Source: Sarcina sp. DSM 11001 | GTDB lineage: Bacteria > Bacillota > Clostridia > Lachnospirales > Lachnospiraceae | DNA length: 64,000 nt | Assembly: GCF_900101015.1 (NCBI RefSeq) | Contig: NZ_FNFZ01000003.1 | Location: 1-64,000 of the forward strand | Direction of reading: 5' to 3' | Shown here: positions 25,943-33,528 of the stretch, piece by piece | How the letters are laid out: each line of letters starts with the position of its first letter | How positions within the stretch are numbered: position 1 is the first letter of the stretch | Notes under the pieces: generated by a model | Databases searched by the model: none | What the model saw: the letters and a program-made list of their open reading frames with translations, nothing else | What the model was told of the DNA's origin: nothing | Made by a program: the position numbers and the translations under genes

Positions 25943-26064
25943 TCGGTCCTCTCCTTCTCCCGATACGGCTTCATAAACACTCGTCTTCAGGGGCATTTTT
26001 TTAAGAATTTGTTACCCGTGAGTAATCCATGCAAATATCTCATCAAGGATGAATCCATCTGCTC

Positions 26065-26426
26065 AGCTCCGCAGGGGGTTTTGTTACTTTTGTCAAAAGT
26101 AACGCAAAAGCACTTTCGACAGCAGAGCCATCAAAAGTGCTTTGCGCTCTCCGAGGGTATGGCCTCGCTTCGCTTCGGCAGTTGACCGCTTCCGCTTTCT
26201 TGAGGGGCAAAAGGGGCAATTTCGATGAGCATACCCGTCCTTTTTTGTTTTCTCAGCCGGTCGCATACGGATACAGTTTGGAACAGCGCTGCTCTCTCAG
26301 TCGGCTCTCCTCAGACAGTACTGGTAAAAAAAGCTTCCGTATGCCCTTCTTTTTTGCCCCTTTTGCCCCTTTCTCTTTCTTTCCAGTGAAGCTTATGCCT
26401 GTCCCATCATATCTGCGATAATTTTC
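26065..26426. other. Conserved origin-like block (oriT/ori candidate), element I
   Basis: This non-coding block between primase and relaxase is nearly identical to 36675-37037 in element II. It starts with a perfect 10+1+10 palindrome (26083-26103: GTTACTTTTG, T, CAAAAGTAAC). A long hairpin follows with GCAAAAGCACTTT and AAAGTGCTTTGC arms (26104-26145). GGGGCAAAAGGGGCAA (about 26204-26219) is answered by its inverted copy near 26353-26368. Position directly upstream of a MobV gene and downstream of a replication gene fits an origin of transfer or replication. Confidence 0.6.
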
Positions 26427-28256
26427 TTAGACCGCCTCAAAAGGGATTACTGCTCCTTTCCGGACCGGTTGGAATCCGTCCAATTTCATCTGCTGGCTGA
26501 TCTGCTTCGGTTCATCTGCCTCCACTTCACTCTTCAAAACAACATCCTTGTATTTAAACACCCCCTGATATTTACTTGTGAAATACCCTTTCCTCTCCAT
26601 GTCAGCAAAGAAGTTGGTCTTCTTTACAGCAGTCCTGTCGTTATCTCTGCAGTAGTCCTCGTAGAGCTGATACATACGGCTCCTGTCGATACGGCTTCCT
26701 TCTTTCCTGCAGATCATTTCATCCAAGAAAGCAAACACACTGTCCGCAGCGATCCTGGCCTTTTTGACGCTCGCGATACTGTTTGCACTTTCTTCTATCC
26801 GGCCATTCTGACAAAGCTCTTCCAGACCCTGGATAGCCCTGTAAACGGCATATTCTCTCTCGCTTCGAATCTTATCCTTCAGATGTATATCCTTCTCAGC
26901 CGCCGGGATCACATGATCCATCTCCAGAATGAGGAGTCTGCGGTAAAAAGCATCTGACTTGTCTTCCACGTTCTTAGGTACGCTGTTGCATGAAAACAAG
27001 AGCTTTGCATGGCTTCGAAACGTGGAGGGGTCCTTTCCTTTCTTCTCATAAAGAAGGACATCCTCTCCGACCGCCTTCTTCACCACATCTGTCTTGTCGA
27101 TGATACCGACCGGAATGTCTCCACATGCGTTTAAGAGCTTCCCGAACAGATTTGTGGCATAGAATCTTTTATTGAGATCCTGCAGTGAAACACTGCAACA
27201 GTTTCTGATTCCGACAAGTTCCTGAATCAGATCGATCAGTACCGATTTGCCTGTTCCTCCATTGCCTGTCAGGATCAGCATCTTCTGCTGGCTGGTATCT
27301 GTACACATGCAATACCCTGCGTACTGCCAGAACATCTTCTGGTCCTCATGGTCGGGAAGGGATTCCGCCAGATAGGACTGGATTACCTTCCCGGCACTAT
27401 TATCCGCCACGACTCCTTCCTTTTTTGCCGGATCAAAATCAAAGGAGATCTGATTAAAACACAGATACTTCGGGTCATGTGGTATCATCATCTTTGCAGC
27501 CGGATCATAAAACCCGTTTCGGAAGTTGATCCAGTGGCCAGGCAGATTGTACACATCGCCAAAAACCCGCTGGACTTCCGGCATGCTGGTCAGGAGTTCA
27601 TAGATCCGGTTAATCGTACCGCTGCGCACGAATTTCCTGTATAAGCAGTCTCTTATTTTCTCTTTCAGCAGATTTCCATTTTTATCCTGTAGATACACGC
27701 CGTTGACGTATACATAGGGAACGCCTTCGAGAACAATAAACGGAACCTCCTTCAGCAGATGCTCTACAATGGCAATATCCAGCGGGCTCGTAGCCTCTCC
27801 GTCTTTGTTCACCTGATGAAAGCAGTTTTTGTCTGCTTCTTCATTGGGAGGCTTTTCGTAGGAGTCAATAAACCGGCGGAGCTTATCCCTGATCTCTTTG
27901 GAATATCCGAGCTTCTCATATCGTTCACAATCCTTGATAAGCATCCAGCCCTCCCGGAAAGCAAGATGCTGTTCACGGAAGAACGCCGCCAGATACAAAT
28001 TTGTTTTCTTCGTGAAACACATTGGGACATACATGTAGTCCAGCCTGCATGTTCCTTTAAATTCTAGTACTGTCAGGTACTCACAGAAGCTCTCCGGATC
28101 AAAGAGATTCTCCTTCCCCTCTTCCAGCGCCACTGCGCGGAATCCTGCGTCAAATATGCTGAGCGCGAGATTGCTGTTGTCGACAATGAAAATATATTTC
28201 TGATCAATCGTCTCCGGTTCTTCTTTCATGTACTGTTCAAATTGGTCTCTAAACAT
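26427..28256 (-). CDS. P4-type primase/helicase (SF3), element I
   Basis: A 609-residue replication protein. The N-terminal region (about 20-130) contains DNSNLALSIFDAGFRAVAL, which looks toprim-like. A D5-type middle follows, then an SF3 helicase with Walker A GNGGTGKSVL near residue 330 and a C-terminal winged-helix region (about 520-590). It would unwind and prime the excised circular element. AGGAGG precedes the ATG. From about residue 130 onward it is almost identical to the element II copy, while the first 130 residues differ clearly, pointing to a recombination breakpoint inside the gene. Confidence 0.85.
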   Translation of the reverse strand: MFRDQFEQYMKEEPETIDQKYIFIVDNSNLALSIFDAGFRAVALEEGKENLFDPESFCEYLTVLEFKGTCRLDYMYVPMCFTKKTNLYLAAFFREQHLAFREGWMLIKDCERYEKLGYSKEIRDKLRRFIDSYEKPPNEEADKNCFHQVNKDGEATSPLDIAIVEHLLKEVPFIVLEGVPYVYVNGVYLQDKNGNLLKEKIRDCLYRKFVRSGTINRIYELLTSMPEVQRVFGDVYNLPGHWINFRNGFYDPAAKMMIPHDPKYLCFNQISFDFDPAKKEGVVADNSAGKVIQSYLAESLPDHEDQKMFWQYAGYCMCTDTSQQKMLILTGNGGTGKSVLIDLIQELVGIRNCCSVSLQDLNKRFYATNLFGKLLNACGDIPVGIIDKTDVVKKAVGEDVLLYEKKGKDPSTFRSHAKLLFSCNSVPKNVEDKSDAFYRRLLILEMDHVIPAAEKDIHLKDKIRSEREYAVYRAIQGLEELCQNGRIEESANSIASVKKARIAADSVFAFLDEMICRKEGSRIDRSRMYQLYEDYCRDNDRTAVKKTNFFADMERKGYFTSKYQGVFKYKDVVLKSEVEADEPKQISQQMKLDGFQPVRKGAVIPFEAV

Positions 28257-28377
28257 GTTCCGTCCCCTCCTCTCTTCATAGTGTTACATGTGAAGATGGC
28301 AGGAAACAGACGAAGAAATCCATTGAACCGGCATTCTATCTTTGATATGATTAAGCTGTGTTTGAACCACATTTGCT

Positions 28378-28419
28378 GACTGCCTGCCGAATGCGCCAAC
28401 ATCCGGATACCAGGCGGTC
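28378..28419. other. 42-bp nested hairpin, element I
   Basis: GACTGCCTG pairs with CAGGCGGTC (one wobble), enclosing CCGAATG / CATCCGG around a CGCCAA loop. The same structure, also 42 bp, lies at 38990-39031 in element II within otherwise diverged flanks. It lies between the MobC-like gene and the primase gene. Confidence 0.65.
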
Positions 28420-28432
28420 ATTTTTTTCATTC

Positions 28433-28759
28433 TCAATGTTCTTCCTCCTTCATTCCTTCCATCACAGATAAGATCATTTTTAATTCTGCAAGCAATTCGG
28501 GATCCATGTCCGATACACTCTCCAGACGACACAGCTGTTCCGCAACTGCCCGCAGTTCTTCTCTCAGTCCCCAAAAGACCTTCGGGTTCCCCTGCACCAC
28601 GACTTCCATGTCCTCCAGCCTCCGCGTGATATATTCCTGCTTGGTAAGTCCGCTGATCCGCACTGCTGCATTGATCCGTTCATTTTCCTCCGGAGATACA
28701 CGGAACGCGACTGTGATGTTTCTCCATCTTCCGTTTCTATCCAGATTCTTTTCTGACAT
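28433..28759 (-). CDS. MobC-like / ribbon-helix-helix mobilisation protein, element I
   Basis: A 108-residue protein with a start chosen at the ATG after GAGGAGGG. The N-terminal RWRNITVAFRVSPEENERINAAV and SGLTKQEYITRRL segments are the strand-helix-helix pattern of MobC relaxosome proteins. The remainder is helical and acidic and ends EGMKEEEH. It probably binds near oriT and assists the MobV relaxase. It follows the integrase and precedes the nested hairpin and primase gene. Confidence 0.75.
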   Translation of the reverse strand: MSEKNLDRNGRWRNITVAFRVSPEENERINAAVRISGLTKQEYITRRLEDMEVVVQGNPKVFWGLREELRAVAEQLCRLESVSDMDPELLAELKMILSVMEGMKEEEH

Positions 28760-28859
28760 TGGTCCACCCTCCTCTTTTAATCGCATCTTTTATATCATTT
28801 TATATGCTGCCATTGAATCCATATTCATTATCCCGATATTGATTGTTCCGCCATGTGTA

Positions 28860-29960
28860 TTAATCTTCGCTCTCATCTCCCGGTTTCTCGCCCCCGAATT
28901 CATTGTCAAGAAAATCAGCCATCGCGTCCTGCTTGTTGGGGAATAAATGGGCATACCGCAGTGTGATCTTCTCCGCACTGTGGCCCACCCGCTTGCCGAT
29001 CTCAAAGGCAGTAAATCCATTGTTGATCAGGAGGGATACATGGGAATGCCGCAGATCATGTATACGGATCCTTTTTACGCCTGCCGCTTTACTACCTGAT
29101 CTCATCGCCTTGGTAAGCCCGTACTTCGTCAGGGGGAACAGCCTGACATCCGGTTCGGCACAATAGATCATCTTTAGATAGTCCTGGATTTCATCACTGA
29201 GAAAAGCAGGGATCCGAATCGTCCTGTTGCCGTATCTGGTCTTTGTTGTCTGGATCAGTTCCTTTCCATCCAGTTTCTGATAATTCTTATTGATACGAAG
29301 AGTCTTCCGTTCAAAATCAAAGTCAGAAGGTGTCAGAGCCAGAAGCTCACCTTCGCGGATCCCACACCAGTACAGAACCTCAAATGCATAGTAATATTCA
29401 GGCCGTTTCATCATTTCATCCGCAAATTTCTGATACTCATCCCTCGTCCAGAAGAGCATCTCCTTACTCTCCTCTTCCCCGATGCTGCCTGCACGTCTGG
29501 CCGGATTGAGCGGAAGCTCATAATATCGGATCGCATGGTTGAACATTGCACTCAGCTGCGCATGAATTGCTTTCTGATACGTCGGGGAAATCGGATTTCC
29601 TTTCGTGTCTTTCATCCTGATAATCTCGTTCTGCCAATTCACAACATCTCTGGTATTGATCTCCGACAGCTTCTTTTTTCCAAGAAACGGCAGGATCTTT
29701 GTACGGATGATATTCTCCTTTGTTTTCCAGGTCGTAAGCTTGACTCTGGGCTTAAGATCTTCCTCGTAAAGGGCATAGAAGCTTTCCAGAGTCATATTTA
29801 CATCCGCCCTCTTCTGCAGCAGGAACTGTTTTTCCCATTCCTGCGCGTCCCGACGTGTCGCAAAGCCTCTTTTGCATTTCTGCTTATAGTTTCCCTGCCA
29901 GTCGGTATAGCGTACCATGACATACCATGTTCCATTTTTCTCATTTTTATGCACTGACAT
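28860..29960 (-). CDS. int: Tyrosine recombinase (integrase), element I
   Basis: A 366-residue integrase that would insert and excise the element at the guaA 3' end. Regions in order: an AP2-like arm-binding N-terminus (GTWYVMVRYTDWQGNYKQKCKRGF), a SAM-like core-binding domain, and the catalytic domain. Catalytic residues are visible in LYWCGIREGELLAL (Arg), HDLRHSHVS (His-x-x-Arg) and GHSAEKITLRYAHLF (His and the Tyr nucleophile). The ATG with GGAGAG at 29960 is preferred over one 15 codons earlier. It overlaps xis by 14 bases. Confidence 0.92.
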   Translation of the reverse strand: MSVHKNEKNGTWYVMVRYTDWQGNYKQKCKRGFATRRDAQEWEKQFLLQKRADVNMTLESFYALYEEDLKPRVKLTTWKTKENIIRTKILPFLGKKKLSEINTRDVVNWQNEIIRMKDTKGNPISPTYQKAIHAQLSAMFNHAIRYYELPLNPARRAGSIGEEESKEMLFWTRDEYQKFADEMMKRPEYYYAFEVLYWCGIREGELLALTPSDFDFERKTLRINKNYQKLDGKELIQTTKTRYGNRTIRIPAFLSDEIQDYLKMIYCAEPDVRLFPLTKYGLTKAMRSGSKAAGVKRIRIHDLRHSHVSLLINNGFTAFEIGKRVGHSAEKITLRYAHLFPNKQDAMADFLDNEFGGEKPGDESED

Positions 29961-30156
29961 GATCGTTCTCTCCTTTCTCTTCTTTTGCTCCATAGATATG
30001 ATCATGAAAGTATTTACGATCCACTCTCCCCCGGATTGTAATGCACCCTAGTTCCTTCAATTCCTGATTCAACTTCTGGATCAGTTTGTAGGCATAGGAT
30101 TTCGATACTCCCAGCTCAGCCGCCACCTGCTCTGCATTCAAAAAGATTTCTTTCAT
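29947..30156 (-). CDS. xis: Excisionase-like small HTH protein, element I
   Basis: A 69-residue protein immediately upstream of the integrase and overlapping it. EQVAAELGVSKSYAYKLIQKLNQEL is a MerR/excisionase-type winged helix, followed by RVDRKYFHDHIYG, a basic hairpin. It is likely to direct excision and perhaps repress int. Confidence 0.75.
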   Translation of the reverse strand: MKEIFLNAEQVAAELGVSKSYAYKLIQKLNQELKELGCITIRGRVDRKYFHDHIYGAKEEKGENDHVSA

Positions 30157-30369
30157 AGCTTTCCTCCTTTTATTTTTCTATTCTAATCGGATTAGATATT
30201 TTAATTATATGTGGTCTTTTTCCGAATGTCAACATTTCTATTCTGTATGAGTTTATTATTACGTTTCTTCCTTATTTGGTTTAGTTTACTTGATTTTCAT
30301 TCCTTTCTCTGCTATGATGAACTAACAAAACGAACGTAAAAAAGGATCAGGGAAATGGAGGATCAATAC

Positions 30370-30972
30370 ATGGCACTTGGTGAACGCCTTAATTTTTTTC
30401 GTCGCAAATGTAATCTCACAATGAATGCTCTTGGCCGTATGCTGGGTTTTGACCCAAAATCCGCAGATGTGCGGATCTCCCAGTATGAGAAGGATGCCAA
30501 AATGCCAAAAGAGGAGCTGATCCACTCTATGGCCGATGTACTGGGCATTTCTCCCATGGCCTTAAAACTTCCCAACATCGATTCTTACGACGCTTTGATG
30601 CACACTCTTTTTGCCCTTGAGGACATCTACGGACTCACAGTCAGCGAAGAAGACGGTAAAGTATCCCTTTATCTGAATCCGGAAGTCTCGAAACCCGGTG
30701 GAACTCTTTCCGCATACTTTCTCTCCTGGGCTAAACAGAAAGACAAACTGATGAACGGAGAGATCTCGCTGGATCAGTACGATGACTGGCGCTACAACTT
30801 CCCCAAAGACGATGATTCCGTGATCCGGGCAAAAGCCATTTCTCCCCAACTCTCCGATGATCTGCTCCAGGGACTTGCAAGCGGCGAACTGACGATCCAG
30901 GAAGCTCCCAAAAAGCGAAAAACCAGAAAAAATTTTGAGAGAAAAGGAATGCCAGGGCAGAGCGAAGAATAG
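30370..30972 (+). CDS. Cro/CI-type regulator, element I
   Basis: A 200-residue protein divergent from xis-int. The start at 30370 has GGAGG eight bases upstream, better than an ATG 15 bases earlier. Residues about 1-60 form a helix-turn-helix (GERLNFFRRKCNLTMNALGR, then SADVRISQYEKDAKMPKEEL). A conserved helical section follows (LMHTLFALEDIYGL). Its counterpart in element II has the same position and architecture but a diverged sequence. It probably represses or switches the integration and mobilisation genes. Confidence 0.75.
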   Translation: MALGERLNFFRRKCNLTMNALGRMLGFDPKSADVRISQYEKDAKMPKEELIHSMADVLGISPMALKLPNIDSYDALMHTLFALEDIYGLTVSEEDGKVSLYLNPEVSKPGGTLSAYFLSWAKQKDKLMNGEISLDQYDDWRYNFPKDDDSVIRAKAISPQLSDDLLQGLASGELTIQEAPKKRKTRKNFERKGMPGQSEE

Positions 30973-31015
30973 TACTTGATCCGCTTCTCCTTACAGCCGA
31001 ATAGCATCACGCAAA

Positions 31016-31067
31016 AAAAGCAGGCTCCCGCCGGACTGTTTCCAGTTCGGTGAGATCCTGCTTTTTA
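31016..31067 (+). terminator. Terminator of the element I regulator
   Basis: AAAAAGCAGG and CCTGCTTTTT close a long imperfect hairpin (further pairs ACTG/CAGT at the tip) about 45 bases past the regulator's stop codon. Confidence 0.75.
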
Positions 31068-31134
31068 CTTCTCCGGGAATATGCCTGCAAGCTGCAAGCC
31101 GCGTATTCGCTCAGAATAATATCAGAATTTCAAC

Positions 31135-31155
31135 TGTTATCATTTTGTTATCAAA
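31135..31155. promoter_or_regulatory. Integrase arm-type sites, element I proximal end
   Basis: Two copies of TGTTATCA lie about 60-75 bases inside the attachment core at 31213, matching the three at 20413-20447 of the same element and unlike the sites of element II. Confidence 0.6.
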
Positions 31156-31212
31156 TCGTATCTTCCAAAGCCTGGGAGCCGCATAAACACTGGCTCTCTG
31201 GAGAGCACTTTA

Positions 31213-31224
31213 TTATTCGTACTC
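31213..31224. other. Attachment site core between elements I and II
   Basis: The 12-base core TTATTCGTACTC is shared with 20299 and 41853. It is the proximal end of element I and the distal end of element II. Confidence 0.85.
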
Positions 31225-31327
31225 GACTATGTTGTTTAATTGCTTTAGCATATATAGTAATGTTTATTATATACTTTAACTTATTTTAATCTTTTTCTCT
31301 TTCCTTCTTCTCGCTCTTCGGATTTTT

Positions 31328-31348
31328 AGTATCAAAATAGTATCAAAG
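31328..31348. promoter_or_regulatory. Integrase arm-type sites, element II distal end
   Basis: Two copies of AGTATCAAA about 100 bases from the core. The same word occurs twice at the guaA end (41776-41796). Confidence 0.6.
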
Positions 31349-31361
31349 GCTAGCCTAAGTC

Positions 31362-32132
31362 TCACCTCTGTTTCAATTTGTGAATTAATACTTCTAATTC
31401 TCTATACATTGCTCTACTATTAATAACTATTCCAAGATTCAGATAATCATTTTTTTCCCTAACCATAGTTGCTGAAATAATTCCAACAAATAACAATCTA
31501 TTGCCAATTGTAATTCCGTCTGTAGTCGGATATGATCCTTGATTGAAAATAAAAACTGGACTCCCACTTGAACCAGGGAATACCCCCGCATCTATTAAAA
31601 AAGTCTCTTCTCCTCGAAAAGAATTCCATATAGGTGTTGCTGTGATACCTTTCCGAACAATCGACAACTTATTCTTCTCGTCATATATACTACTAGGATA
31701 CCCTATGAAGGTTATATTTTCTATAGCAGCTAAATTTTGTTCTTGTTCAATAGACGGAATCATGTTTTGATCTACACTTCTAAAAAAAATATCCACTCCC
31801 GCGCTCTGAAAATTCATAAGTGTTGATGCCAACGGAATAGCAATGACATCTAACTCTCCCAGTTTATTTTCACTAATAATGGACCTATCAAACTGAACGC
31901 GAACAGTCTTATTTGTTGGTTTCCCATGCTCTCCTATATGCAATTCGACAAATCCGGCAAGTGCATCTTCTAGTACGTGATAACTAGTAATAAGAAGAGG
32001 AATGGATTTGTTTTCACCCTCGTCTACAGAAAAAATGAAACCTGTCCCCGCAGATACCGTGTTATCTTTTCTTTGGGCAAAAATAGGCACAGTTGTGTAC
32101 AACAATTGTGTGCTAATGTCTTTAATATTCAT
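31362..32132 (-). CDS. Trypsin-like serine protease in the element II cargo operon
   Basis: A 256-residue protein of the chymotrypsin/trypsin fold without a signal peptide, so probably cytoplasmic. Catalytic residues are recognisable: His in LLITSYHVLED (about residue 52), Asp in GELDVIAIPL (about 96) and Ser in the PGSSGSPVF segment (about 192). No PDZ domain is present, unlike DegP/HtrA. Its ATG overlaps the stop codon of the upstream membrane-protein gene (ATGA), so the two are made together. Position behind a restriction-modification pair suggests a defence role, for example cleaving or activating the membrane partner, but this is inference. Confidence 0.8.
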   Translation of the reverse strand: MNIKDISTQLLYTTVPIFAQRKDNTVSAGTGFIFSVDEGENKSIPLLITSYHVLEDALAGFVELHIGEHGKPTNKTVRVQFDRSIISENKLGELDVIAIPLASTLMNFQSAGVDIFFRSVDQNMIPSIEQEQNLAAIENITFIGYPSSIYDEKNKLSIVRKGITATPIWNSFRGEETFLIDAGVFPGSSGSPVFIFNQGSYPTTDGITIGNRLLFVGIISATMVREKNDYLNLGIVINSRAMYRELEVLIHKLKQR

Positions 32133-32596
32133 TCTATCTTCTCACTCCCCTCAACATATTTTTCTAAATAATTCTCGATTTTTTCAGCAAGTTGCCTTGC
32201 ATCATCAATCTCTTGCCTTCTACAAAAGAAGTATATAACTCCACACGCAAGTCCTAAACATGGACAAATGTTGTATAATATAACGCTCAGGGGACTTAAC
32301 TCGTATTTCACTTTCGAGATTAGAGCACTTATACACGCTCCGATTAATAGCGAAGAAATACTAAGAAACAATTCCGCAAATGAAAACTTGTTTTGTTTAG
32401 CTTTATTGCATAAGTCTGATATTCTCTGCATATCCGAAGCACTGATTACAGATAATTCCTCAGCTTCAGGAACATGTACATTGAAAGTTCGACTGTATTG
32501 TAACTCCGTACTTTTATTGCTGATAACATTTACACTAGGCATTTCTTTCGTTTCGGACGTTGCAACATCCAAAATTTTATCTAAATCATTCTCCAC
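32129..32596 (-). CDS. Two-helix membrane protein partner of the protease
   Basis: A 155-residue protein with a GTG start. The first 75 residues are soluble and polar, ending in a helical segment (MQRISDLCNKAKQNKFSF). Two hydrophobic helices follow (about 80-98 and 109-129), then a charged coiled tail (RRQEIDDARQLAEKIENYLEKY). I recognise no family. It starts 14 bases after the restriction endonuclease stop and overlaps the protease by four bases. Its architecture would suit a membrane-acting effector or an anchor for the protease. Confidence 0.6.
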   Translation of the reverse strand: MENDLDKILDVATSETKEMPSVNVISNKSTELQYSRTFNVHVPEAEELSVISASDMQRISDLCNKAKQNKFSFAELFLSISSLLIGACISALISKVKYELSPLSVILYNICPCLGLACGVIYFFCRRQEIDDARQLAEKIENYLEKYVEGSEKIE

Positions 32597-32610
32597 GAAT
32601 CTTTGTCCTC

Positions 32611-33528
32611 TTATCTTGGTCCCAAAAACTTGTCCCCATTCAAATGAATCATGTGATCCGGCATCTCAGCAAGCCACACCTCAGTTTCCCATGCAAGCTT
32701 CTCTGCAAATTTCTTGTAAGTCTGAAAATCAAGAAAAGCGGTCACAAATATCTTTCCGGCGTGGACATTCTGAGTCATCTCGGTGATTTCAATTATTCGC
32801 TTTGGATCCATCGGTCCTACTGAAGTCACGGATTCAACAAAGTAAATCCAATCCTTATCCTCCCGATATAGAACTACATCGGGCATCTTATCGTGTAACG
32901 TAATCTCAAATCCGAGCTGAGCCAGCTTATCGATATTCTTAACAAGATCCTTTTCGATGGTATCTCCCACATAAAGGCACTCAGATCCAGGTGCAAACCG
33001 AGGTGCAAATTCTTCTATAATTGCCTTTTGTAGAGCATTATGCTTTCCAGGAGAAAACTGGAAATCCTCCCCGTTAATCTTTACAGGCATCATTGTCATT
33101 TTCTTCTTAGACGCATATTTATCTACCAAGCGAGTATGGTACGACAAAAAGCGCTGGAGCCGCTCTGTTTCTCTATCAGTCCCTAAAGAGCGCAACATCC
33201 CAAGAGTTTCTTCCGTGATTCGATAACGGTAATTAGGGCTATTTGTTGCTTTTCCATTATCCTCAATCAATGCAGCATTACGAAAATGATGCATTGCCTG
33301 CTTACGAAATGTTTCTCTGGTATTTTCAGCATAAGCCATTCCGTAATACTCGTTAGAAAACACAATGATATCATGAATGCGAATCCACTCATTAGTTGCT
33401 TTTTTCCAGTCTGATTTAGCCGTTATACCAGCCATCGCTAGTAGACTCAGGCAACAAATATCGGATTGCTGCGCCTTTGGCATTCCTACGTCTGCAAGAA
33501 ACTGACGAGCCTCATCCATCTTACCCAT
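32611..33528 (-). CDS. PstI/BsuBI-family type II restriction endonuclease
   Basis: A 305-residue endonuclease. The C-terminal half carries the family's catalytic stretch: MPDVVLYREDKDWIYFVES with the following VTSVGPMDPKRI. This includes the PD..(D/E)-like acidic residues and matches the BsuBI/PstI C-terminal domain, which cuts CTGCAG. The N-terminal half is a helical DNA-binding domain. AAAGGAGG supports the start, which overlaps the methyltransferase 3' end by eight bases. Recognition of CTGCAG is inferred from family membership. Confidence 0.85.
   Translation of the reverse strand: MGKMDEARQFLADVGMPKAQQSDICCLSLLAMAGITAKSDWKKATNEWIRIHDIIVFSNEYYGMAYAENTRETFRKQAMHHFRNAALIEDNGKATNSPNYRYRITEETLGMLRSLGTDRETERLQRFLSYHTRLVDKYASKKKMTMMPVKINGEDFQFSPGKHNALQKAIIEEFAPRFAPGSECLYVGDTIEKDLVKNIDKLAQLGFEITLHDKMPDVVLYREDKDWIYFVESVTSVGPMDPKRIIEITEMTQNVHAGKIFVTAFLDFQTYKKFAEKLAWETEVWLAEMPDHMIHLNGDKFLGPR

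Larger units (their letters stand above)
20299..31212. mobile_element. Integrative mobilisable element I
   Basis: A 10.9-kb element between attachment cores at 20299 and 31213. From its guaA-proximal end it carries a regulator, xis, int, a MobC-like gene, a P4-type primase/helicase, an origin-like block and a MobV relaxase. The cargo follows: small protein, two zinc-ribbon paralogues, an unknown gene, an HTH gene and a toxin-antitoxin-like pair. It has no conjugation (type IV secretion) genes, so it could move only with help from another element. Cargo genes are visibly more AT-rich than the flanking chromosome. Confidence 0.85.
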
